A stretch of 64,000 nucleotides of DNA from Jackrogersella multiformis. Taxonomy: Eukaryota; Ascomycota; Sordariomycetes; Xylariales; Hypoxylaceae. The stretch is from the NCBI GenBank assembly GCA_902806575.1, contig CADCXD010000008.1, forward strand, positions 1,426,001-1,490,000, in the 5' to 3' direction. Below the pieces are notes generated by a model, which searched no databases, had not been told where the DNA came from, and worked only from the letters and a program-made list of their open reading frames with translations. Of this stretch, positions 34,955-46,914 are shown piece by piece. Within the stretch, counting starts at the first letter, position 1. Each line of letters opens with the position of its first letter. Both the position numbers and the translations under genes were made by a program.

Positions 34955-36322
34955 TCATCTACCAAGATTTCCGATGACGCTACCGATCATGACCGCCACC
35001 TCACGATCCCAACCGCCAGTTTTCTCCGTATCTCCCTTCTGGGATTTTGCCTTGATTGCCGCAATGGTGCTTGGGGGCTGACTACCTCTGATGACACACT
35101 CCCTAATAGCTTCCCCGACATTGTTGCGGTTTGACTTTAACGTGCGAGCCGAAACACCGCCACGGTTTACAATCTCCTGGACTCTAGTTGCCAAGCTGCT
35201 CGCCATGGTCCTCCAGAAGTAAGATGCAAGCGAGCCGGTCTCGAGGTATGCCAGGAGGGGCTGTAGAAGATTAGGCTTATCGGGGGATATATGTTTATGC
35301 GCCGGCAGGAGAGGATGAGCTGGCGCATTCGTTGTAGCGAGGATGATTTCTAAGGCGACTATATTTTGACATCGCGCCGAGACTTCCGCTAAAGTCCGGT
35401 CTAAGGACGGCAGCGTCGCGAGTGACCTCGCGAGTGATGCAATAGAGCTCTGTAATGCGTTGCGCAAGTACACCTCGAGGGCTTGGATGAGTAACTGAGG
35501 AGTCCACTTGTCGTGTTTCGTACCGGGTATTGGAGATATAAGGTAGAGAGTGACGGCGGCCGATATTATTCGAGCCTTGGCCTCCTCTGTCTGTACGAAG
35601 GTGGTTGTTCCAGAAGCAGAGCCAATGTTGAACTCCCGTATGATCTGCTCCGAGGTGTTTCTCACAGATCTTTCGATTAGGCCTATGGTAGAGTCCTGTA
35701 AACTCCTAACTGCGTGAATCCTATCGAGTCCTTGTCCTTCTTCCCCCGGCGCCTTCTTTTCTAGTATCTCTCGCAATGATATGAGTGTGTGAGCACATCG
35801 TACTAAAGCCCTATGGTCCTCTTTCCTAGTGCCTGTGCCTGTGCCTGACCCTGAGCTTGTTATTTCGGCATGTTGAATCTCAAGTTGGCGGCCCAGCTGA
35901 AGACAGCGACCCACGGACCTTGCCAACTTTAGGGTCTCCCATAACCGGGAAGCAACCTGGCGCACTTCGTCGGCTTCGGCATGTTTTTGTATGACCTCTT
36001 TTTCTAGCTGCTTGTAGCTCTCATTCAAGCTCTTAACCTGGTTATCAATTTCAGATATTACCCTCCCACTCGCTTCGGTCTGTTCTTTCGTGTGTGTGAG
36101 AAGCGGGATAGCAGACCTGGTTGTAAGAAGGTCTATATGAGAATCGATCTCTTGGGCATCGAATAATACTTTGGACAATGGTGTCGAGAGATCTAACGGG
36201 GTGTCATTCGGGTTATTCGTGGCGAGGACAAGGCTATTGGCAAACGACGAAGGGCTGAAGCTGGGATCGAGGAAGGTTTCGTAGTCGACGTACGACGTGT
36301 CTTCTTCCTGGTTAGCTTCCAT
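34955..36322 (-). CDS. cog5: Cog5, conserved oligomeric Golgi complex subunit 5
   Basis: Subunit 5 of the COG tethering complex, which acts in retrograde traffic within the Golgi and so in glycosylation. Single exon, 455 residues. The start is the ATG at 36322 (MEANQEEDTSYVDYETFLDP); the frame is open further upstream, but that part is leader. The family-typical head SPSSFANSLVLATNNPNDTP and LDLSTPLSKVLFDAQEIDSH is followed by an N-terminal coiled coil (about residues 75-150), then the helical part (ARIISAAVTLYLISP, WTPQLLIQALEVYLRNALQS, LETGSLASYFWRTMASSLA). A GSGTGTGT stretch near 165-175 is encoded by a small CCTGTG repeat. Fungal Cog5 proteins have about this length, shorter than in animals. 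Confidence 0.92.
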   Translation of the reverse strand: MEANQEEDTSYVDYETFLDPSFSPSSFANSLVLATNNPNDTPLDLSTPLSKVLFDAQEIDSHIDLLTTRSAIPLLTHTKEQTEASGRVISEIDNQVKSLNESYKQLEKEVIQKHAEADEVRQVASRLWETLKLARSVGRCLQLGRQLEIQHAEITSSGSGTGTGTRKEDHRALVRCAHTLISLREILEKKAPGEEGQGLDRIHAVRSLQDSTIGLIERSVRNTSEQIIREFNIGSASGTTTFVQTEEAKARIISAAVTLYLISPIPGTKHDKWTPQLLIQALEVYLRNALQSSIASLARSLATLPSLDRTLAEVSARCQNIVALEIILATTNAPAHPLLPAHKHISPDKPNLLQPLLAYLETGSLASYFWRTMASSLATRVQEIVNRGGVSARTLKSNRNNVGEAIRECVIRGSQPPSTIAAIKAKSQKGDTEKTGGWDREVAVMIGSVIGNLGR

Positions 36323-36833
36323 CTGTTTAATTGGGACAGTTGGGATATATGTATATACGTGTATATACGTATATATGTGTGGTCCCAACTGCTGCTCGGA
36401 TATTGAATGTGATGTAAATTTAAGAAGGGTCCTACAATTTAATGAGGTACGTACTGAAGACGGAAAGCATCCAAGGTTCCAACCAAGGTTCAAAGCTTTA
36501 GAACGAACCCCACCATTTGGAAACCTTGGAGATATCAAGACCCACTATTTACTGTCAAGCCACAGTAACATATAATGTCCACTTTTATGCTCATGCATAC
36601 TAGCCACAGCCATTCTATTGTACGAATTGCAACCAAATCATTCATTCTTAACTGAACAACTTTTAGATAAACACACTTTATCCCGATAATGGACTTTAAC
36701 TATTGTTAAGCAGGTATAAAACTTAATATCAATCCAATTCCACTTTGCCGAGATCATTGGTCATTACAAGAATTCATTATCATATCCCAATTCCATATGT
36801 ACTACAGTTTACTGCCGTCTCTTGTCTCATCCG
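36323..36833. other. Intergenic, cog5 promoter
   Basis: 511 bases between the cog5 start and the stop of the glycine-rich protein gene, both on the minus strand. Contains alternating ATAT/GTAT purine-pyrimidine sequence at 36347-36380. Nothing else seen. Confidence 0.55.
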
Positions 36834-37148
36834 TCAAATACCGTAACTCTTAAACCCACCCTCATTCTTCTTAGGAGCACCAGTCGCACCACCGACAGTA
36901 CTCCCCACGGAGTTCGTCACGCCCCCAACGGTGTTGCCGACACCCTCGGTCGTCTGACCCACGGCGCTTCCTACTCCTTTGGTGGTTGAGTTCAATCCCT
37001 TGCCGAGTCCTTCGGTCGTGCTGCCGACGGCACTACCCACACCTCCGAGCAGGCCGCCTTGACCCTTGGCCTTTTCGCCGCCTGTGAGCACGTTATCCAG
37101 TCCGCCAACTAGTCCGCCGAGGAGTCCGCCGCCTTGGTTGTTTGACAT
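36834..37148 (-). CDS. Small glycine-rich repeat protein, LEA-like
   Basis: 104-residue protein built from short repeats, single exon. It opens MSNNQGGGLLGGLVGGLDNV and continues with repeats of the form G-x-G-x-x-x-x-T-T-x-G-[LV]-G (STTEGLGKGLN, STTKGVGSAVG, QTTEGVGNTVG, GVTNSVGSTVG), ending KKNEGGFKSYGI. There is no signal peptide, no cysteine and very few hydrophobics other than Val and Leu. This pattern is common in small fungal proteins resembling late-embryogenesis-abundant (stress-protective, disordered) proteins, and similar short proteins are widespread in Pezizomycotina. Role in desiccation or stress is inferred from composition only. The 11-residue periodicity is clear. Confidence 0.75.
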   Translation of the reverse strand: MSNNQGGGLLGGLVGGLDNVLTGGEKAKGQGGLLGGVGSAVGSTTEGLGKGLNSTTKGVGSAVGQTTEGVGNTVGGVTNSVGSTVGGATGAPKKNEGGFKSYGI

Positions 37149-38403
37149 TGTGGACTTGACTTGATAGTATAATAATTTGTGATGTATGTTTGGTTTGAAC
37201 TGTGATATAACTAATTCGTTATAGTAGTGGGAGATATGATTTATGCTCTTCTCATAAGTTATAAATGTGTTTGATTTCCGATGACCAGCCTAGAACATAG
37301 TGCTGTTCTGTCGAATGACTTCGACTTATTATACACTCTCGATCCCTTAGAAAATCTGGCACGCCGCACAATATGATGTAATGATCCTGTCCAAGAAATC
37401 ATCATTTTCATCTAAGAAGCGACGCCACATGAGCGCATACATCTTGTGGCTTGCACCAGCTCGATGGGGTGGTATGGCAAGAAACTTGTTTCATAGTTTC
37501 GTATGGGCCATTCAAATCCCAGATGCTCGACTTGCGGCTCGGGGATCTTTCTAGAACGTCCTTTGATTTGCTGATCCGGATCTGCAGGTCTATTATGTAC
37601 ATACAGTCATGCTAATGATCCTAGCAGCCTAGCAGCCTAGTGGCCCAGGCCAAGACCGTGTTACAGCTGGCGTCATCTTTGGTGAGTTCATCGAGATCGG
37701 TAGATCGAGCGAGTTTCGTCAAGTTAAAACGTCAAGCGAAAGCAAACGAATGAGACAAGTGGAAATGACGTCGCCTTACAAGAAGTAACTGGGGAGCTTG
37801 AGGGAGAGGGTTGAGTTCCATCTCATGGCAGCCATGATTCTACACCGAATTGGCCCTTTCGCCTATTTTCGGAACTCGTGATTATTGTTGTGTCAAAGCT
37901 GTCCCGGGAGTTGTTCACGGCGTCTGGCAGTCATCATGTCTTTGAAATATCCCACCAAATTCCTCAGAGAGAGAGAATATTCCCAGGATTACCGTTATTA
38001 GCCGTTAGACGTATAGGTAGCGTCATCACACAGGGAGCCACAAGCTCGGGACTGGATGATTCTTTGGTTCATTAATACTAATTAACGCTTAGCATAATAA
38101 CTAGGTGTATAGATATTCTATGAACAACGGTTTACTACAGTTTACTTATATTCGATCGAGCTTGGTCGCTCACGTCGATAGAGAGTTTATGCCGTGCATT
38201 TATCGGGTTTGTAACAAAGCCTACTAGGATCAAAGCTGTGTAATATATAACAAATGCTTCGTATATGTATATATACCTAGGTATATATTGTTCTGTATTT
38301 CTGCAGAGAAGACCTAATGCCACAGATTTTTATCTCTTTAAATAACAATCGTCAAGTGCATATATCTCGGTGACACCCCGACGGCGAGAACGCTCTGATT
38401 AAC
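37149..38403. other. Intergenic, no gene seen
   Basis: 1.25 kb upstream of the glycine-rich protein gene and downstream of the transporter, both on the minus strand. Frames at 37408-37602, 37878-38075 and 38135-38323 lack support. CCTAGCAG is repeated three times at 37618-37640. Confidence 0.55.
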
Positions 38404-40435
38404 TTAGTAAACAAAGACAAAATCCTCATTCTGCAAGTCAGTCAGATTCTCGAACGCATGGTCGCCGGGTCTTTCTACTTCGTCGGCAGAAGCGTTAGCA
38501 GTATCCCCTTCTTCCGCATTTCTAACATCCCCGACATCGTTCTCGCCCGTAGCCTTGTTCTGCGCTGCGGCGGCGGCCGTCGCAGCAGCAGCAGCTATCT
38601 CCTCCGCGGAGTCTAAGCTGGTGTCGACAATGACGGCACTCTTGCCCATCGCTACACGTCTCTTAGCGTGGCTCGCGTTCAAATACTTAATATACACGGT
38701 CGCGATCCCGCTTATTACGATAATGGCGATGTAGAGTGCGAGGTTGGATCGTAGGCCCCTAGAATAGCCCGGCGATTCTGCCTGTGTGTAGAGCAACGGG
38801 CCGATGACGTTACCGATGGACTGGCCGATTAAGAGTATGGCGTTGGTGCACTTCTTCTTGGTGTCGCCGGCTGTGTTCTGCGATGCCCACGAGTATATGA
38901 GCGGAGCTAGGTGATGTTAATACCGGAACCAAGATCAGATTTCATAACAATAACGTACTTATACCCGGGTAAACCGAGATTAGGTAGTATCCAACTAAAA
39001 GGGGTGCCTGGTGCGCAGGACCTCGGGGAAGTACCATAAGCATCACGCAACCCGCTATCGGGGGTAGGCAGAGCCCTGCGATGACAGGGCCCTTCATCTT
39101 GATCTTCTGGGCGATGAAAGCCCCGCCGATAGTTGCGACCAGCTGTACGAACCCAAAGGGGATGTTGAAAAGAATAGTAGTGAACTGGTCAAAACCAAAT
39201 GTCTTTATAATCAGCGGCCCAAAGGTCGAGATGCCCCCGGAGGGAATGCTGATAGAGAACATCAGGGCAAACCAGAACCAGGACTTTGGATCGAGCAGAG
39301 CCTCCTTGAGGTGATCGTTCCTCCACTCGCGCGAGATGACGCCCATCTGGTTCATACGCAGCCGCTCGACTGCGATTAGCTTGTCTTTGTCGTTCAGAAA
39401 CTTCGCTTCTATCGGCGAGTCTGGCATGAAGGCAAGCATGACGAAGCTGAAAGCGATGGTAACCAAGCCGAAAAACAAGAATATGATCTACACAGGATGT
39501 TAATCCATGTCGTAACGGACATAGCAAGATACAAGTGTTTAGTTACCTGATAGGAATGTAAGTGTGATATAATATGTCCTATGCCATACGTAATCAAGCT
39601 GCCAAACTTTGTGGTCGTTAGCGAATGCATAACTGCATGTCTGATACTAAATTCTACTCACCATGTTCGTGATTCCATTCATAGCGCTAGAATATTATAA
39701 GTTAGTATCGTGATTTGACATTTATAAGTTTGTAATCATAATCTTTTCGAACCCTAGAGCGAGTTCTCACGAGGAGATGCCCCTGAAACGACGCACAAGA
39801 ACAGGGAAAAATTTTAAGAGAAATATGGGCTGTACTTACTACCAGTAACTGGTCCTAACCGTCTGCTCTCGCCTCCTCCACCACATCTGCGTGATAGCGA
39901 CGAAGCTGGGCGCAACACTAGCCTCGAAGACACCGAGGAAGAAGCGCGTGGCTAGCAAACCACCAAAGTTATGTGCGGCCGCCATACACGTCAACGAGAT
40001 GCCCCAACAGAGTACCATGGCGCTGGTGAACTTGGCGATGGGCAAGCGAACCAGCAGCCAGGCCAGCGGCGGCTGCATGAACAACTGCGCCAGGTATACG
40101 ATGCTGCCCAACCAGCCATACTGGTCGCCCACAAGCCCCGTGTCGGTGATCAGCCCGAACACCGACGCGTATGCGAGCGTCGCCTTGTCGAGGCCTTGCA
40201 GGAAGTAGACCGTCAGCATAATAGGGAGGATGACACGATCGATTCGTCGCAGGACTCGCGCCGAGTCCTCTGGGGTGACCTCTATCCTCTCCCCCAAACC
40301 AGTTTTGGCGAGGAAAGTGGCTGCGATGTCCTTGCCGCCATCCTTTCCATCCTTGCCATCTTTCTGCTGGGGAGACACCTGCGAAGGAGGAGTCACATTT
40401 TCGATCTCTGCTATGTCTGTCACCGATGCCCCCAT
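38404..40435 (-). CDS. MFS transporter, allantoate permease (Dal5/Tna1) type
   Basis: Major facilitator of the anion:cation symporter branch that includes Dal5 (allantoate), Tna1 (nicotinate) and Fen2/Seo1; plasma membrane, organic-anion uptake. Exons 40435-39840, 39686-39662 (25 bases), 39606-39547 (60 bases), 39487-38959 and 38906-38404; introns 153, 55, 59 and 52 bases; 570 residues. About twelve membrane segments are visible. Family signatures: RRIDRVILPIMLTVYFLQGL, DKATLAYASVFGLITDTGL, TRFFLGVFEASVAPSF, WWRRREQTVRTSYWYAMNGI, WFWFALMFSISIPSGGISTF and YSWASQNTAGDTKKKCTNAI. The N-terminal 60 residues contain a KDGKDGKDGGKD tract. The cytosolic tail has an Ala-rich stretch, then an acidic end. 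The substrate cannot be read from sequence. Confidence 0.92.
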
Positions 40436-43400
40436 TTTGATAGGTCTTAGAATGTCGTGAAGGAGAAATTATCTCTTTCAACGGCGGATAGACTACTGCC
40501 TTAATAAGATAGTTACACAAGCTATCAAACACTCTACCCAGGAGCAAAAGCGTAGGGATATACGTAAGGGGAATCCCAGCAACCAGGGTCGGTAATGAGG
40601 AGTAAGTAGGGGGAACGTGGGGTCTCCGCACGCCTTTCCTCATCCAGGATCCAAGGTCGCGCTATTATCTCGGCTCACCATAAGGAAAATGAACTTTCCA
40701 CCAATTGATATTCTCTGTTACTCAAGATCAGTCCTCATATGTGGCGTCAGCTTCAGCATGCGGGCAAAAGTGTGTCCCAGAAACCTGGATGCGAAGAGCT
40801 GAGGGTTGAAACGGGGATTTTGCGGACATGTACAAACAACATGTGGGAACATGGGCCTAGTTTAAAAATACGACGACAAATAACCGTGTGTCAGTTCTCC
40901 CTCGGCCATATGCTCTCGGCAATATACACAAGATAAGGTGTCTGTAACCAGACAGCGTGATTTTTTAGTATACTTGAAGCTACCAAGACCGAGCCATAAA
41001 CCTTCTGTTATCATGTCAAAGCAGGCCACGAAAGGGGACTCACATCCGAGTCTGATACCTCTTCTCCAAAACGCTAAGTAATTATAACGACATTCTTACT
41101 CTTTATGGGTTAAGAGGACTCATGCTATAGACCACCGCAAGCGGACCATATCTCAATATATGAATACTCCATATGTGCTCGGTGAAAGATGAATACCTAG
41201 TTAACTAATGACTTTTGCTATTATTAATATTCGAAATATATCGGGAATGGTAAGAGATACCTAATATCTTGAATTTCAACATCAGTGCTATAATACTATG
41301 TTGAAATGTTTGTGTCGCAAGTGGAACGGGAGAGACTCATAATGTGCGTCTCTTGGTACGACGACGAACTAGAACGAAGCTACCGTCCAGTATCAGAATA
41401 CCTTCTATCACTGTTTAGATATAATTCCACGTATGTCAGAGCGTTTTCGCAAGCGTGCGGTTGAACTGGTCTGGATCAAACTTTCACTCCTTACATCGTT
41501 AGGAACCCGACGATAACCAACGCTCGGAGACTAACAGTTAAACGAAAATCATCATAGCCATATAATAGTTAGCTCTATTCTCTCCAGGACTTACAAGTGC
41601 GATAGATATTTGCTCCAAATATGGCCGTTAGTGACATCGGATCGCCGCAACCGAGATCTGCACGGCCGCTATGCCAGCTCAATTGCCACTGCTTAACTGG
41701 GTAGAAAGGTTCGTTCATTGTTGATACGAAGTAATTCTCAATAAAACGTTGTTGGTTACTAGGTAGGAGGTAGGTATAGTCCATCTTATCATGGCAATAC
41801 GGCACAGATGAAATATACAAAGCGCCTAGGACAGGCATTGTAATTTATTTATGTACATCCCTAGATAGGAGGTAGGTAACTAGTGTGCATAGTGTATTGG
41901 AGATGTTTGAGAACCCGCGACGAACTCTTCGAGAAGTAATATATCCTGGTCACCACGTGAGGGGGTTTTGGAAGTAAGTGATACACCGACAATGACTGGA
42001 AACTAATCTCGTATTTACTATAATACCACCATTAAATGGCTTCGACATATCTAAACTGCCCGTTCTTTATGAAGTAATTATTCATTGTAGCCTAAATGAA
42101 AGTTTTAAATTCCTCTTATAGCCTTGGTATTCTAGGTACCTGTTAATACGATGATCATGTTCTTATAATTTTAACACTTGTAATATTATCATGCCAATTT
42201 TTCGAGAAATGTGGTTGCTCCGAATCTTCGGTACTAACCTCGGAAGAGTCTACTTATGAATATAACCTCTTAATACTTATAGTCCTAACTGTATATAGGT
42301 ATAGCTTAATCTATATATTGTAATGTTTAATATTTAAGTATGCACCTTTTCTTTATTAGGTACGTTATTACATTTTTTTTACATTAAATTCGGCAATTGA
42401 GGTTACATTTGATATATGCACATGATGTGTATCTTGGTTTCTATAGATTGAAAGTAACCAAATATAAGCTTCATTTCCACCTAACCGGGAACAATTACTG
42501 TTTTAGGAGTTTTACCCGGTCTTTATAGGCAAGTAAATCTCCTGGAGCTGCAATTACCCGGCGAGGAATCGTGGCTACTACTGGTACGACATCCCAGCTG
42601 CGAGTTCGCCTACCATGAGAGGTATACACTACATACCAAGCTTTCGATTAATATATTTTGTTGCTACCTAGCTGTAAGATTATTTCATCAGTGTAAGTAT
42701 GTTCCAGGTTGATAGTAATAAGATCAGGCACCAACTTGTTTCTACTGGTGGCATTATAAGGGTTCATGAGCGAGAGTAAAGATCTTCAGGGGACTTGATT
42801 TTTCAGCTTTAAGAAGATCTACAAAGTGATGTTAAATATAGGTTAAAGTAAGATGGCGAGTATTGACGAGGCTTAACAGCTCTATGTATCAAGAAGGCCA
42901 AGAATAAGCGAGGAAGCTCAAGCGGATCAACTTACTACCGTCCATCGATTTTTACATCACCAACCCGAATTCTTGGATATGTGTGTATTGATTGATGTAT
43001 TCGGAAGTTTTAACCCTGGCCGGACCGCTCTACTTTTTCCTTGCAGCCGCCACTTTTGCTTACGGCGTTTAAGGCTAATCTCCCCCTTTTCCCTCCTTAG
43101 TTGACGTTAAATATTTTTAAATTACTGGCAGCTTAAAACTAGCACCTACATACCGTACAGCTACTTATATGCAAGAGCGGCAAGACAACATCTAATAAAA
43201 CATTAACCTCGTATTGACGACGCCGGCTCCCCTGCAAGGAAGTAAGGGGTCACGTACCGATTCGGCATGAATGGAGCGAGTATCGCCCGGGGTTCCCCAC
43301 ATTGAATGATTCGTCAAATCAGGTTTACGATTCGAAAATGGAGAACATGGAGTAGAGCCTTATTCCCCCACACCCATGTCCAATTCTCCAAATTCTGTGC

Positions 43401-43847
43401 ATATTACCAGACCAGTCTGTTTACATAGTAGGGGCGGTCAGACATTACCACCCCGAATTCCTACATCTCGATCACGCGGCGTTATTTACACTGCCTTACA
43501 TACATACACGTGCATATACATCTTCAAGGGAGATGAGAACGGCCGGCCAGCGCGTTGGAATGTGGTCAGCTTGCATGATCACACAGCCTCGAACATGGAC
43601 AGTACAGGGAGGTAAAACATCCTCGGGGCTTGAACGGGGGACGGGACGGGTATGGAATCTCGTCGGATGATGTCGTGGCATGCCATTGCCCTGTTCTAGA
43701 TCCCGTCGTAGTATCCTGGGCCTACATAATATATATTAAGATCGTGATGCCTACGTTGCAAAATGGCGCCCTAGCACCTGTCCCTCTAAACCAAGCAACA
43801 TCTCGTCGAGCTCCCGCTCGGAGGATTCCGAGGACATTGGCACATCA
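40436..43847. other. 3.4 kb intergenic, AT-leaning, no gene seen
   Basis: Between the transporter start (minus) and the esterase start (plus), so it holds both promoters. The 87-codon minus frame at 41575-41838 and the frame at 43376-43615 are unsupported. 42.0-42.7 kb is AT-rich with possible mild RIP. No tRNA or repeat family recognised. Confidence 0.5.
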
Positions 43848-45535
43848 ATGACCACGATCAATGCCGTCTTCCTCGTGCTATTCCAGCTCTGCTGCCTTGC
43901 GATCGCCGTAGACCCTACCGTCAACTTAATCTGTAACAGATACAGGGGCTACTCTACTCCGAACGGCATTACCCAATGGCTTGGCATTCGATATGCCGCA
44001 CCGCCAGTTGGCGACCTGAGATTTATGCCTCCACAGGATCCGCCATGCAATAGCACCATGCAAGACGCGAACCAGGTGCGTGTACTTCATAGTGCGAGCT
44101 TGCTATAAAAACTTCCCATCTGGAAAACCTTGCTAAGATATTATCTCCTTGGTAACAGCACGGGAAAGTCTGTCTGTCAACTGACAATTCTCCGCCGAGC
44201 AGTACCACGTCGGAGGATTGCTTGTTTCTTGACGTGTACGCACCAAGCCACGCGACGCGGCACTCCAGGCTGCCCGTGTACTTCTTCATCCACGGCGGGG
44301 GCTTCAGCACCAACAGCAATCCGAACTTCAACGGATCCGGTCTGATCGAAGCGAGCAATCACTCCATTGTCGTCATCACCTTTAACTACCGCGTAGGAGC
44401 GTACGGGTTTATAACCAACGGCGACAAGATCAAGGCCAACAATGGGCTTCGAGATCAGCGAAAAGCCCTGCAATGGGTGAATCGGTATATCTCTCAGTTC
44501 GGCGGCGACCCACGCCACGTGGTTTTGGGCGGCGACTCCGCGGGCGCCGCCAGCGTCAGTCTTCAGATGGTAGCCTACGGCGGCAAGAATAGCGGTCTAT
44601 TCCACGCGGGTGCCGCCGAGTCGGTATCCTTCGCTCCGGTCCTCACCGTCGAGCAGAGCCAATACCAATATAACAATTTCTCGATGCGTCTCGGCTGCAA
44701 CGGCACTGATTCTCTAGCGTGCCTGCGGAGCAAGACATACCAGGAGCTGCAGACGGCGAATACGCGCTGGCCTTACCCCGGCCAGAGCCAGCCGCCTCTG
44801 TACATGTGGAATCCGGTCCTCGACAACGACTTTCTCACCGACTACACGTACGATGCGTTCGCCGACGGGAAGTTCGTCAAGATCCCCGTGATCTTCGGCG
44901 ACGACACCAACGGCGGTACCACGTTTACGCCGAAGGGCACGTCGACGCTCGCCGAGAGCGAGCGGTTCATCCGCGCCCAGTTTCCGAACGTGACGCAGCA
45001 GCAGATGCAGAAGATCGACACCATGTATCCGAACCCGAACGACACCTGCCCGAGTACCGGCTGCTACTGGCGGCAGGTCAGCAACGTCTACGGCGACATG
45101 CGGTACATGTGTCCAGGGCTGTACATATCGTCGGCGATGACCCGGTACGGCGTCGGCCGCTCCTACAACTACCGGTACAACGTCGAGGACCCGCAGCAGG
45201 TGGCCGAGGGGTACGGCGTGCCTCACACCATCGAGCTGGCGGCCATCTGGGGACCGGGGAACACGAACGGCAACCCGCCGGCGAGCTACGTTGGCAACGG
45301 CACCAACGCGGCAGTCATCCCCGTGATCCAAGCGTACTGGACCAGTTTCATCCGCACCTTCAACCCGAACGTGTTCAAGCACCCGGGCTCGGCGAGCTGG
45401 GAGAAATGGGACCAGGGGAAGCAGAACAGGCTGCTATTCCAGACGGGCGGGAAGACGACCATGGAGAATGTGGACCAGGATACGATGACGCACTGCCGGT
45501 ATTTTGCGAGCATAGGCATCGCTATACAGCAATAA
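43848..45535 (+). CDS. Secreted carboxylesterase-type protein, catalytic Glu replaced
   Basis: Type B carboxylesterase/cholinesterase-fold protein, 534 residues, exons 43848-44075 and 44159-45535 (83-base intron, phase 0). The N-terminus is a signal peptide (about 1-20, hydrophobic FLVLFQLCCLAIA). Fold markers are WLGIRYAAPPVGDLRF near 45-60, EDCLFLDVY, oxyanion HGGG at 121-124, and the nucleophile elbow GGDSAGA with Ser at about 203. The usual acid motif reads GDDTNGGT instead of the family's G-D-D-T-N-E-G-T, so the Glu position (about 328) is Gly. The His motif GVPHTIELAAIWG (about 432) is present, and paired cysteines support secretion. Thus Ser and His are intact and the acid is missing; it may use another acid, be slow, or act as a binding protein. 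Substrate unknown. GC-rich coding compared with its flanks. Confidence 0.88.
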
Positions 45536-46315
45536 GACGTACTCGGGCCGATTGTTCGCCGAGCGTGAGGCTTTTCTAGGTGCATAATATAATTATTGGA
45601 AACGCTTCGAAATGTGTGGGTTTAGCATCCCTTGCAGCCTCAGGGGGGTAGGGTTGAGCAATCAAGTTTAAAGGTCATACATAATATCTCCCGTCAATAA
45701 AAACCGTAAGATACTTGATGCGTTATTATATATAAAATTTAAGGATATATTAACCTTTCGTAAACTGGGGTAAAATAAGATTGAAAATGGCATATTCGAT
45801 ATCCGCACGGGAATTTCAGTGACACGTTTAATAAGAAGAGCTAGGTTACCTATAGATTGTTGATGTAAAGTTTAAATGATTAACATATCCTTTTTTAATA
45901 AAAGCGGCCAATGAAAAAGGTAGTGTCGTGACTGACTTGGTGCTTACACGTATATGCTGATTGATGGTCTATGCCCGAATTTTATGAGGGTTATTGTATT
46001 GCTCCAGGTTGAAACCAAATAGGCTTAGCTTCCTTTCTCGATTTTGCCTTCATTAAGGGTAGTTTGGCTGAGATATGAGGCAAAAAGGAGCGAAATTAAT
46101 AATGATGTAATTATTCAAGAGATCACGTGTTACCCATTAGAGCAACCACTTACAAACCTTTACATATATTAACTTAAAAGGACTTAACTTAACCAAAAGG
46201 GAGATCCAGGGGAGCCTGGGAGGGTAGGGTAAGGTAGGGTGGTGATGGTTCAAAGGAGGGCAAAAAAAAGATATTGAATTCACTCCTTATAGGAGTTTAA
46301 ACAAGTCCTAAAACA

Positions 46316-46380
46316 GACTGCAAAAAGGGACTGCAGTTAACAGGACCTTCAACAGGACTGCAAAAAGGGACTGCAACAAA
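46316..46380. repeat. Two-copy direct repeat with ACTGCAAAAAGGGACTGCA core
   Basis: Copies begin at 46316 and 46356 (period 40) and are identical over about 19 bases. Local tandem duplication in non-coding DNA. Confidence 0.8.
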
Positions 46381-46740
46381 AAGGGTTACATTACAAAAGG
46401 GGTCTTCAAATAAGTCTACAATTTAATCGCAAAAGGACTATTACAAAATCAGCCTTGCCAGCCTTGCAGCCCTGTCAATACAGTGGGCCTAGGAAGCGAT
46501 ATGCCCAATCAAAGAATCCGCTAAAGCTTTAGTATGTTTTAAACAGCCAATTGTTGCTCGAGAATCCTTATCAATTACCTTATCATCTCCTTATCAATTT
46601 CCCATAATAACTTCTAAGAGTTTAAGCGCAATATAAACACAGCTTAGCTAAAAAGGGTTATGACTTAACCAAAAAGGACTAAAGCGAATATAAAAAGAAA
46701 CAGAACTTAACCTAAAAGGGTTAAATCTAGCCTGATTGAG

Positions 46741-46914
46741 TAATACTATTGCGCGCGGAGCTCCCGCGCGAAGGACCTGTTATAATGTAAAAAGGGTTAA
46801 ATATGAAGCTATTTAGAAGAGGTAGGTATGCAAAAGGATGAGAGTGTATAAAATTCGGGTTATTGTGGTGCCCCGCGGGGTGCCCTCCTGTATTAGGGGG
46901 TACTTGTAATACTA
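46741..46914. mobile_element. Possible small insertion with 8-base flanking repeat
   Basis: TAATACTA occurs at 46741-46748 and again at 46907-46914, bracketing 158 bases with GC-rich palindromic ends (GCGCGCGGAGCTCCCGCGCG at the left, CCCCGCGGGG near the right) in an AT-rich setting. An 8-base duplication would fit a hAT-type insertion, but no clear terminal inverted repeat was found, so this is weak. Confidence 0.3.

Noticed and set aside
44714..45579. 222-codon minus and 286-codon plus frames over the esterase
   Set aside because: Shadows caused by GC-rich coding sequence; the esterase frame has the catalytic motifs.
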